5,085 bases of DNA from an uncultured bacterium (GTDB lineage Bacteria; Cyanobacteriota; Vampirovibrionia; Gastranaerophilales; Gastranaerophilaceae): the NCBI GenBank assembly GCA_902803265.1, contig CADCPD010000178.1, positions 1 to 5,085 of the forward strand, written 5' to 3'. Positions 1 through 5,085 of this stretch are shown piece by piece; the stretch's first letter is position 1; each line of letters starts with the position of its first letter. A program made the position numbers and the translations under genes. The notes beneath the pieces are model-generated. The model did no database searches. It was not told the origin of the DNA and saw nothing but the letters and a program-made list of their open reading frames with translations.

Positions 1-4
1 CATT

Positions 5-760
5 TTATATATTTTTTAAAACAAAAACAGGCTCTTTTGTGGGATATGCAATAGGTTCACCGTCAACAGTTATACTGTCATCAGAAAAAACTTCTAAAAA
101 TTCCCAATCATTTAATAGCATTGGTAAACGATATTTTCCATATATTCTATGCGCGTTCCAAACCAAACAATCAGGACCGACAGGTACAGACAAAAATAAC
201 AGTCCATTCTTTTTAATGATTTTTTTTATCTTTTTCATTGTTTTTAAATCACCATTAGGATTTAATCTATCACCATAACGCCCTAAACCATCGTGTTCAA
301 AAGATGAAATTGAAATTCCTACATCCACCTTTATATTCTTTTCTTGAAAAGTTTTATAATTATAAGCTTCAACAAGCGGATGTTCAGATATTAAGGGATT
401 ATATTCAATAATATATACTTTTTCTGCTCCATTCACCAAACTTATCGCATCACAATTAACACCGGTAGAACCAAATACGCAAACGGTTTTACCCTTAATA
501 CTATATTTTTTCAATGCATTCAATAAAAAAGTTAAAGTTTCTCCGTAGTAATTAAAAAGATTATATTCTAACTGCCAAAATACAATTTTATACTCCTGCA
601 TAGTTAAAACACGTGTAGTATTAGAATTAGAGATATCATTAAACACCCATTTTATAACAGGGATTTTACCATCTAATGTATACTTCGCCATTAATTTTTT
701 TGGAATATTGCGAATTACTTTGTTTTTATTGATGTTAGTACGGTTATTTTTTCTTTTCAT
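5..760 (-). CDS. DUF268 family protein, putative SAM-dependent methyltransferase-like
   Basis: This 251-residue protein shows the DUF268 signature: SSFEHDGLGRYGD at about residues 152-164, then LNPNGDL (166-172), a strand rich in LLFLSVPVG (187-195), and WNAHRIYGKYRLP (201-213). An earlier segment, VCVFGSTGVNCDAIS (93-107) followed by VYIIEYN (115-121), looks like the nucleotide-binding loop and acidic strand end of a Rossmann-type methyltransferase. The family has no established reaction that I know of; members often lie near polysaccharide genes. The N-terminus is very basic (about 9 Lys/Arg in the first 22 residues) and no signal peptide is seen. The start is uncertain: no good Shine-Dalgarno precedes the first ATG, and Met24 (691) is an alternative that also lacks one. 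The gene is transcribed away from the Kdo operon and is not part of it. Family assignment is fairly sure; function is inferred. Confidence 0.8.
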   Translation of the reverse strand: MKRKNNRTNINKNKVIRNIPKKLMAKYTLDGKIPVIKWVFNDISNSNTTRVLTMQEYKIVFWQLEYNLFNYYGETLTFLLNALKKYSIKGKTVCVFGSTGVNCDAISLVNGAEKVYIIEYNPLISEHPLVEAYNYKTFQEKNIKVDVGISISSFEHDGLGRYGDRLNPNGDLKTMKKIKKIIKKNGLLFLSVPVGPDCLVWNAHRIYGKYRLPMLLNDWEFLEVFSDDSITVDGEPIAYPTKEPVFVLKNI

Positions 761-885
761 AATAGAATTTTGTTGAGCGGACTGTACTTTATTCTGTACT
801 AAGGTATTAAACGGAGTGCGAATAAATCATATGATGTTTAAATAATATAACAGCATCCGTGCTCTTAATATCTCGGCATCCGTGC
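761..885. other. Gap between the small unknown gene and the DUF268 gene
   Basis: This 125-bp stretch should hold any promoter of the DUF268 gene, but I see no convincing -35/-10 pair. It does contain a direct repeat CTGTACT at 782-788 and 794-800 (12-bp period), a 10-bp palindrome ATCATATGAT at 826-835, and the two GCATCCGTGC copies at its right end. Read on the minus strand from the last codons of the small gene, in another frame, it stays open as far as a TGA at 827-829. No tRNA, terminator hairpin or insertion sequence end is visible. Confidence 0.4.
853..885. repeat. Two direct copies of GCATCCGTGC
   Basis: The 10-mer GCATCCGTGC occurs at 853-862 and 876-885, a 23-bp period, and both copies are followed by T. 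The second copy ends one base before the stop codon of the small minus-strand gene. Two imperfect versions lie inside that gene, at 1072-1082 (GCAATCCGTGC) and 1126-1135 (GCTTCCGTGC), where they encode parts of RGTDC and PHGS. These are the most GC-rich stretches in an otherwise AT-rich region. They could be protein-binding sites or remnants of a duplicated coding segment. Confidence 0.55.
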
Positions 886-1155
886 TTATTTTACCTGAAA
901 CTTCATATTATTTAAAATCAAAGGTTTTATTAAATCCACTATACTTTTTGATTTTACTATACAATCCACTATTCCTTGCGGATATTTTAAGTAATGAGTT
1001 GTTGAACATAATATTGCTATTTTACTTGCCTCCATGGCGTTTAATTTTGAAATATCCATTTTCAAATGTTTGCAATCCGTGCCTCTAATGTGTTTCTTTA
1101 CTGAATTAATCCTTAAATCAGCATTGCTTCCGTGCGGTGTAAAATAATCTATCAT
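886..1155 (-). CDS. Small protein of unknown function (89 aa)
   Basis: I do not recognise this gene. From the ATG at 1155 it encodes 89 residues of balanced, globular-looking composition: PHGSNADLR near the start, RGTDCKHLKMDISKLN in the middle, then ASKIAILCSTTHYLKYP and a C-terminal IKPLILNNMKF. It has three cysteines, no transmembrane segment and no signal peptide. The frame stays open upstream to 1302, but that part is low-complexity Leu/Tyr/Phe/Lys, covers the kdsD promoter and runs over the kdsD start, so I chose the internal Met. A weak purine-rich GAGAT lies 4 bases before it. The plus-strand reading of the same DNA is Leu/Pro-rich, as expected of a shadow, which supports the minus strand. 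It is oriented like the DUF268 gene, with 125 bp between them, and is divergent from kdsD. It could be a decayed remnant of a longer gene. Confidence 0.5.
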   Translation of the reverse strand: MIDYFTPHGSNADLRINSVKKHIRGTDCKHLKMDISKLNAMEASKIAILCSTTHYLKYPQGIVDCIVKSKSIVDLIKPLILNNMKFQVK

Positions 1156-1252
1156 ATTTATCTCATAATCTCTTCGTACTATTACTATCGGTTTGAATTT
1201 TTTATTTCTTAAAATTTTTGTAAAAAAGTAGTATAAATAGAGGAGATTATTG

Positions 1253-1258
1253 TATAAT
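1253..1258 (+). promoter_or_regulatory. Probable -10 box of the kdsD operon promoter
   Basis: A perfect TATAAT, directly preceded by TG, lies 28 bases before the kdsD ATG, in very AT-rich DNA. No good -35 box sits 16-18 bp upstream; the closest match to one, TTGTAA at 1218-1223, is too far away. The implied leader is only about 20 bases, leaving no room for a riboswitch. The same 10-mer TGTATAATAA recurs before the pxpA-like gene. Confidence 0.5.
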
Positions 1259-1286
1259 AATTTTAAGTAAAAAAGGGTAGGATGAT

Positions 1287-2258
1287 ATGTTAACAAAAGC
1301 AATTACGGATATAGCAAAAGAAGTTTTGACAATTGAAGCTGATTCAATTAACAGATTAAAAACAAGACTTAATGAAGAAGAATTTAATAAAGCTATAGAA
1401 TTGATGTTCAACTGTAAAGGGCGTGTAATTATTACAGGTATGGGTAAATCAGGTTTAATCGGTAAAAAAATTGCCGCAACTTTATCATCAACAGGAACAC
1501 CGTCATACTTTTTACATCCCGCAGAAAGTACTCACGGGGATTCCGGAATGATAACAAGAGAAGATGTTGTTATTGCAATTTCAAACAGCGGAGAAACTCA
1601 AGAGCTTCTTAATCTTTTACCGCTAATAAAAAGATTTAATTTGCCATTGATTGCTATGTGCGGTAATTTTGAATCAACACTTGTACATGCATCAGATGTA
1701 AAAATTGACATATCAGTAGAAAAAGAGGCTTGCCCTATAAATAAAGCACCGACAGCAAGCACAACTGCAACACTTGCAATGGGTGATGCTTTGGCAGTTT
1801 GCCTTATGGAAAAAAGAGGTTTTACTGCAGAAGACTTCTTAATTTTTCATCCATCGGGAGCTTTAGGCAAAAGTTTATTATACAAAGTTTCTGACCTTAT
1901 GAGAAATGATAATCTTCCGATAGTTAATGAAAATGAAAACTTTTTGGCTACTCTCGAGACAGTTAGCGAACATAAGTTGGGATTAGCACTTATAACAAAC
2001 AATGAGAATAAATTAACTGGTATCTTAACAGATGGAGATATCAGAAGAACCCTTTTAAAATATAAAACTGTTGAAAATTTACAAGTAAAAGATGCTATGA
2101 CAAAATCTCCAAAAACAGTTAAAGAATCATCATACGCTGCAGGTGCTCTTCATACAATGGAAAAATATTCAATTACTGCACTTCCTATAATAGATGCAAA
2201 TTCTAAACCTATAGGAATTTTACACATTCATGACTTATTAAAAGCAGGAGTTGCGTAA
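1287..2258 (+). CDS. kdsD: Arabinose-5-phosphate isomerase
   Basis: KdsD interconverts D-ribulose-5-phosphate and D-arabinose-5-phosphate, the first step of Kdo synthesis for LPS, in the cytoplasm. The 323-residue protein has the usual layout: an N-terminal SIS domain (about 40-175) followed by two CBS domains (about 203-260 and 268-321). It aligns with E. coli KdsD (328 aa, recalled) at a constant offset of about 5, so the residues reported as catalytic there appear here as Lys54 (GMGKSG), His83 (STHGDSG), Glu106 (SNSGETQE) and His188 (FHPSGALG). The C-terminal ILHIHDLLKAGV is also typical. The start follows a TAGGA-type ribosome site (1278-1282) with 4 bases to the ATG; the ATG at 1282 is out of frame and stops at once. 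The immediate kdsC neighbour favours the Kdo role over the paralogue GutQ. Confidence 0.95.
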   Translation: MLTKAITDIAKEVLTIEADSINRLKTRLNEEEFNKAIELMFNCKGRVIITGMGKSGLIGKKIAATLSSTGTPSYFLHPAESTHGDSGMITREDVVIAISNSGETQELLNLLPLIKRFNLPLIAMCGNFESTLVHASDVKIDISVEKEACPINKAPTASTTATLAMGDALAVCLMEKRGFTAEDFLIFHPSGALGKSLLYKVSDLMRNDNLPIVNENENFLATLETVSEHKLGLALITNNENKLTGILTDGDIRRTLLKYKTVENLQVKDAMTKSPKTVKESSYAAGALHTMEKYSITALPIIDANSKPIGILHIHDLLKAGVA

Positions 2259-2786
2259 ATGACAACAGTAGAAGAAAGAGCCAAAAAAATAAAATTATTA
2301 GCCTTTGACGTTGATGGAGTAATGACAGACGGAAGCATATTTTTGAGCGAAACAGGCGAAGAAATAAAGCGTTTTAACGTAAAAGACGGTCAGGGTTTAG
2401 TACGAATACAAAAATCAGGATTTATCGTTGCAATAATTACGGCAAGAGAAAACGGAACAGTAACTCACAGATTTGAAAATTTGAATGTAAAAGAAATTCA
2501 TCAGGGTAAAAAATATAAACTTCCCGTTCTTGATGAAATTCTGGAAAAATATAATTTAACTTATGAACAGGTATCATATATGGGAGATGATTTACCTGAT
2601 ATCTGTATTTTAGAAAAAGTAGGACTTGCAACATGCCCGAATGATGCCGTTGAAGAAGTAAAAAGAATTTGTCATTTTATATCTTCAAAAGAAGGCGGCA
2701 GGGGTGCTGTACGAGAATTAACAGACCTTATTTTAAAAGCACAGGGCATAGACAGAGAATATGTAGTTTCAGAACAAGACAAATAA
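2259..2786 (+). CDS. kdsC: 3-deoxy-D-manno-octulosonate 8-phosphate phosphatase
   Basis: KdsC hydrolyses Kdo-8-phosphate to Kdo and phosphate in the cytoplasm, before CMP activation by KdsB. This 175-residue protein is a minimal HAD phosphatase without a cap domain. Motif I is FDVDGVMTDG, with nucleophile Asp17 and acid/base Asp19; motif II is Thr61 in IITAR; motif III is a lysine in HQGKKYK (probably Lys84); motif IV is MGDDLPD with Asp110 and Asp111. The C-terminal GGRGAVRE (146-153) is characteristic of KdsC, where the tail closes over the neighbouring subunit's active site. Length is slightly below E. coli KdsC (188 aa). The ATG directly follows the kdsD stop, and the ribosome site AGGAG (2246-2250) lies inside the end of kdsD, so translational coupling is likely. 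Unlike the E. coli arrangement, no lptC or lptA follows. Confidence 0.95.
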   Translation: MTTVEERAKKIKLLAFDVDGVMTDGSIFLSETGEEIKRFNVKDGQGLVRIQKSGFIVAIITARENGTVTHRFENLNVKEIHQGKKYKLPVLDEILEKYNLTYEQVSYMGDDLPDICILEKVGLATCPNDAVEEVKRICHFISSKEGGRGAVRELTDLILKAQGIDREYVVSEQDK

Positions 2787-2802
2787 AAACTAAGGAGATA
2801 TT

Positions 2803-3165
2803 ATGTACGAAATAAAAACTCAATTATCATTTTCAGCAGCACACCACTTACTAAATTATGACGGGGAATGTGAAAATCAGCATGGTCATAACTGGCTTGT
2901 AGAAGCTTATGTAAGAGGTGAAATTCTTGATAAAAGCAATATATTAATAGATTTTAAAAAATTAAAAGGTGAATTAAGAAAAGTTTTGGCATATTTAGAT
3001 CACGAAGATATAAATGAGCTGCCTGAATTCAAAAATGAAAGCCCTTCCAGTGAAATGCTTGCATACTATGTTTATACAAAATTAAAAGAAAAATTTGCAG
3101 AATTATACAAAGTAAGCGTATGGGAAACTCAGGAATCTTGTGCAAGCTACTTTGAGGAAGAATAA
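2803..3165 (+). CDS. queD: 6-carboxy-5,6,7,8-tetrahydropterin synthase (QueD)
   Basis: QueD converts 7,8-dihydroneopterin triphosphate to 6-carboxytetrahydropterin in the cytoplasm, the step before QueE and QueC on the way to preQ0 and queuosine in tRNA. The protein has 120 residues, the normal family length. Zinc ligands appear as His14 (SAAHH), His27 and His29 (QHGHN). The catalytic cysteine Cys23 stands four residues before the HGH pair, as in E. coli QueD (CGRLHGH). Asp66-His67 (YLDHEDIN), the PSSE motif (81-84) and Glu108 (VWETQES) complete the active site, so the enzyme should be functional. A strong AAGGAG (2792-2797) lies 5 bases before the ATG. It begins 16 bp after kdsC and ends 2 bp before uppP, so it is co-transcribed with envelope genes. 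A eukaryote-type pterin synthase role is less likely given the Cys-x3-HGH spacing. Confidence 0.93.
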   Translation: MYEIKTQLSFSAAHHLLNYDGECENQHGHNWLVEAYVRGEILDKSNILIDFKKLKGELRKVLAYLDHEDINELPEFKNESPSSEMLAYYVYTKLKEKFAELYKVSVWETQESCASYFEEE

Positions 3166-3167
3166 TT

Positions 3168-4016
3168 ATGATAACACTTACTCATTCGGTAATAACAGGT
3201 ATAGTTCAGGGATTAAGTGAATTTTTACCTATATCTAGTTCTGCTCACATAGTTTTTGCAACAAGTATATATAAAATCATTACGGGAGTTGATTTTTCCG
3301 TTATAAATGCAGAAGAAACATTTTTTGACATAATGCTTCATTTCGGAACACTTGTTGCAGTACTTGTCTATTTCAGAAAAATGCTATTGGATATTGTTTT
3401 GGAATTTTTCAAAGCAATAAAAAACAAAGACTTTTCTAATGAATATGCAAAATTGGGTATTTATATTTTAGTAGGAACAATGTTCACAGTAATACTTGCA
3501 TATCCGTTAAAAGATGTTTGCGAAAAACTTGTTTATTCCCCAAAAATAGTTTCTGTATTACTGATTGGAACAGGCATAATTCTATTTTTAAGCGAGTATG
3601 TTTCTAAAAATTTTGAAGCAAAAACGGATAAAATGAACCTTAAAAAAGCAATAATAATGGGTTTAGCCCAAGGTTTGGCAGTTTTTCCGGGGTTTTCTCG
3701 TTCGGGTTTAACTATTGCATCAGGCTTATTTTCAGGATTAGACAGACTAACGGCAACAAAATTTTCATTTTTACTAACCGTACCAATCATTTTAGGCACA
3801 TCAATTCTATACCCGTTTTTGGAAATTAATATATCTGAACTTTCAGGATTTAGTTGGACAAACATAATAATAGGAACTGTTGTTTCAGCAATAGTAGGAT
3901 ATTTATGCATTAAATACTTTTTAATATTTGTTTCTAAATTTTCACTAAAAATATTCGCATATTATTGCTTAATTATTGGTATAGGATTAACGATATTTTT
4001 TAACTTTTTTGTATAA
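3168..4016 (+). CDS. uppP: Undecaprenyl-diphosphatase (UppP/BacA)
   Basis: UppP dephosphorylates undecaprenyl pyrophosphate at the membrane, regenerating the lipid carrier used for peptidoglycan, O-antigen and other polysaccharides; overproduction is known to give bacitracin resistance. The 282-residue polytopic protein carries both inverted-repeat motifs of the BacA family: GIVQGLSEFLPISSSAHI at 11-28 (Gln14, Glu18, Ser23-25, His27) and GLAQGLAVFPGFSRSGLT at 165-182 (with Arg178). The conserved LHFGTLVAV (57-65) lies between them. Several hydrophobic helices are evident, for example about 98-114, 127-142, 203-218, 232-248 and 263-280. Length is close to E. coli UppP (273 aa). The ribosome site GAGGAAG (3154-3160) is within the queD 3' end and the start is 2 bp after its stop, so the gene is the last of the tight kdsD-kdsC-queD-uppP run. 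No hairpin terminator follows. Confidence 0.95.
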   Translation: MITLTHSVITGIVQGLSEFLPISSSAHIVFATSIYKIITGVDFSVINAEETFFDIMLHFGTLVAVLVYFRKMLLDIVLEFFKAIKNKDFSNEYAKLGIYILVGTMFTVILAYPLKDVCEKLVYSPKIVSVLLIGTGIILFLSEYVSKNFEAKTDKMNLKKAIIMGLAQGLAVFPGFSRSGLTIASGLFSGLDRLTATKFSFLLTVPIILGTSILYPFLEINISELSGFSWTNIIIGTVVSAIVGYLCIKYFLIFVSKFSLKIFAYYCLIIGIGLTIFFNFFV

Positions 4017-4035
4017 ATTAAATTTATATAAAGAT

Positions 4036-4064
4036 ATGGTTTAAAAGTCTTTAGTATGTATAAT
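4036..4064 (+). promoter_or_regulatory. Probable promoter of the pxpA-like gene
   Basis: The 76-bp gap after uppP contains a perfect TATAAT at 4059-4064, directly preceded by TG, with only a weak -35 candidate around 4036-4042 (ATGGTTT). The 10-mer TGTATAATAA (4057-4066) is identical to the one before kdsD. The leader would be about 22 bases. This suggests the pxpA-like gene is transcribed at least partly independently of the upstream operon. Confidence 0.4.
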
Positions 4065-4092
4065 AAAACTTGAAGGGAAACAGGAAAAATAT

Positions 4093-4890
4093 ATGCAAAA
4101 TACAATAGAAAGAAAACAACTAAAATATATAGATTTTAACTGTGATTTAGCACAAAGCTTTGGAATATATAAAAATAATGCAGAATTTGATTTATTGGAT
4201 TATGTAAGTTCAGTAAACATCTCAACAGGCTTTCACGCAGGTGATCCTATCACAATTAAGAATGCTCTTTTAAAAGCAAAAGATAATAATGTAGCAGTAG
4301 GAGCGCATATTGGTTTTGACGATATTCAAGGTTTTGGATATCGTGAAATGCAATTAAGCGAAGAAGAAACTGAAGCGCTTGTTGTTTATCAAGTCGGAGC
4401 AATAATATCATTTGCAAAAGCTTACGGAGTAGAAATAGACCACGTAAGACCTCACGGTGCAATGTACGAATTAATGGCAAAAGATTTTACTTTTGCATGT
4501 AATGTTGCAAAAGCTGTTAAAAAATGTTCTAAATGGCTTATCTTATATGGTGCGGCCGGAGATATTACAAAAAAAGCAGGAGAATACGTTGGCATATCAA
4601 CCGCAAGTGAATTATTCCTAAATAAAATTTATAATGCTGATTTAACATTAAATTCAGAAAAGGAAGAAAATAATGACACAGATTTTGCAATAAACAGATT
4701 AAGAAAAATAATATCAACATCATCTATAGATAATGATTTGAACGGAACGACTCCTGTTGAAGTTGATACTATTCATTTTTCTAACAAATATGTAAATTCA
4801 ATAGAAATAATAAAATCAGCAATAGAAATCATTGAACCGTCACCTATTAATTACAATAAAGCAAAATTAGCAGGTTGGGGCGAAGAATAG
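4093..4890 (+). CDS. Diverged PxpA (LamB/YcsF) family protein
   Basis: PxpA is a subunit of the PxpABC 5-oxoprolinase, which opens 5-oxoproline to glutamate using ATP. This 265-residue protein clearly belongs to the family: DFNCDL (14-19), GFHAGDP (46-52), GAHIGF (70-75), QGFGYREMQLS (79-89), YQVGA (99-103) and RPHGAMY (119-125) follow the family order. Against typical members (recalled E. coli and B. subtilis PxpA), several signatures are altered: DLGE is DLAQ (Gln21), ACGFHAGD is STGFHAGD, AHPG is AHIG, GRREM is GYREM, EVFADR is ELFLNK (173-178) and the C-terminal CxHGD is IHFSN (227-231). A 4-6 residue acidic insert, KEENND (190-195), lies after the ELF motif. The start follows AGGA (4082-4085) at 7 bases. 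No pxpB or pxpC is nearby. Family membership is sure; 5-oxoprolinase activity is doubtful, so I give no symbol. Confidence 0.85.
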   Translation: MQNTIERKQLKYIDFNCDLAQSFGIYKNNAEFDLLDYVSSVNISTGFHAGDPITIKNALLKAKDNNVAVGAHIGFDDIQGFGYREMQLSEEETEALVVYQVGAIISFAKAYGVEIDHVRPHGAMYELMAKDFTFACNVAKAVKKCSKWLILYGAAGDITKKAGEYVGISTASELFLNKIYNADLTLNSEKEENNDTDFAINRLRKIISTSSIDNDLNGTTPVEVDTIHFSNKYVNSIEIIKSAIEIIEPSPINYNKAKLAGWGEE

Positions 4891-4909
4891 TATTTATTTA
4901 AAATAAATA
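4891..4909. repeat. AT-only inverted repeat after the pxpA-like gene
   Basis: Directly after the TAG stop, TATTTATTT (4891-4899) and AAATAAATA (4901-4909) form a perfect 9-bp inverted repeat around a single A. With no G-C pairs the hairpin would be weak, and the ribosome site of the next gene begins two bases later, so it is unlikely to be an efficient terminator. It may be chance in such AT-rich DNA. Confidence 0.35.
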
Positions 4910-4922
4910 AAAGGACTGATAT

Positions 4923-5085
4923 ATGAAAAAGTTAATAGATAAAGAATTATTAAATGATGCGAAATGGTTAATTCCCGGATTGCAGATAAAGAGATGGTTT
5001 TTACTTATTTTTATGGGTTCATTGTTTATCACAATAGGGACGATGATATTCTTTAATTTAAGACCAGTATATTTCACTATGGAAA
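4923..5085 (+). CDS. YvcK/CofD-like protein, membrane-anchored N-terminus (partial, runs off the end)
   Basis: Only the first 54 codons are present. After a short charged stretch the protein reads WLIPGLQIKRWFLL (15-28), leading into one hydrophobic helix (about 25-45) and then NLRPVYF. This pattern, a W-hydrophobic-PGL-x-IKRW segment followed by a single membrane span, is how I remember the N-terminal extension of YvcK (gluconeogenesis factor, CofD-like, COG0391) proteins in cyanobacteria and some Firmicutes; the UDP-sugar-binding domain would follow beyond the window. YvcK proteins bind UDP-GlcNAc-type sugars and are needed for normal shape and wall growth under some carbon sources. The start is supported by AAGGA (4911-4915), 7 bases before the ATG. 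The gap to the pxpA-like gene is 32 bp, so co-transcription is likely. The assignment rests on this short N-terminus alone. Confidence 0.6.
   Translation, partial: MKKLIDKELLNDAKWLIPGLQIKRWFLLIFMGSLFITIGTMIFFNLRPVYFTME

Noticed and set aside
1..4. Possible start codon of a next minus-strand gene (ATG one base after the DUF268 stop)
   Set aside because: Only the three bases of the start codon would be in the window and no ribosome site precedes it, so nothing can be annotated.
882..1088. Plus-strand open frame of 68 codons in the gap before kdsD
   Set aside because: It is Leu/Pro/Tyr-rich, lacks a ribosome site and is the reverse of a more protein-like minus-strand frame, so it is a shadow.
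853..1135. CRISPR array from the GCATCCGTGC repeats
   Set aside because: The repeats are only about 10 bases, two are imperfect, spacing is irregular and two lie inside a reading frame; no cas gene is present.
1156..1302. N-terminal extension of the small minus-strand gene up to 1302
   Set aside because: The extra 49 residues are low-complexity Leu/Tyr/Phe/Lys, antisense to the kdsD promoter and ribosome site, and overlap the kdsD start.
3533..3910. Minus-strand open frame of 125 codons inside uppP
   Set aside because: It is fully antisense to a well-supported membrane protein gene, with no recognisable motif.
4017..4092. Intrinsic terminator or riboswitch between uppP and the pxpA-like gene
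   Set aside because: The gap is 76 bp of AT-rich DNA with no GC-containing stem and no U-run after a hairpin.

Overview
The window is AT-rich chromosomal DNA (roughly two thirds A+T by eye) from what looks like a Gram-negative bacterium. It carries two dedicated steps of Kdo (LPS inner-core sugar) synthesis. The last, truncated gene has the membrane-anchored N-terminus typical of cyanobacterial-type YvcK/CofD-like proteins. An AT-rich Kdo-making genome with this kind of YvcK would fit a non-photosynthetic gut cyanobacterial relative (Vampirovibrionia/Melainabacteria, e.g. Gastranaerophilales). That placement is an inference and cannot be proved from this window.

Layout. (1) At 5-760, minus strand, is a DUF268-family protein with a Rossmann/methyltransferase-like core. 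(2) The 526-bp gap at 761-1286 is the accessory part of the window. It holds a probable unrecognised 89-residue minus-strand gene (886-1155), short GCATCCGTGC repeats and, at its right edge, the promoter of the plus-strand operon. (3) At 1287-4016, plus strand, is a very tight four-gene run: kdsD, kdsC, queD and uppP, with gaps of 0, 16 and 2 bp. (4) At 4093-4890 is a diverged PxpA/LamB-YcsF family protein behind its own likely promoter. (5) At 4923-5085 is the 5' end of a YvcK-like gene, cut by the window edge.

How the genes fit together. KdsD converts ribulose-5-phosphate to arabinose-5-phosphate and KdsC dephosphorylates Kdo-8-phosphate; KdsA, which acts between them, and KdsB, which acts after, are not in the window. 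UppP recycles undecaprenyl pyrophosphate, the carrier lipid for peptidoglycan and polysaccharide units. YvcK proteins bind UDP-sugars and influence cell-wall growth. Most of the plus-strand cluster therefore concerns the cell envelope. The exceptions are QueD (queuosine/preQ0 precursor synthesis), placed inside the operon, and the PxpA-like protein, which has lost several family signature residues and has no PxpB/PxpC partner here. I found no CRISPR array, RNA gene, insertion sequence or GC-rich intrinsic terminator. Nothing amounts to a clear new system. The best candidates for a second look are the small unknown gene with its repeats and the diverged PxpA.
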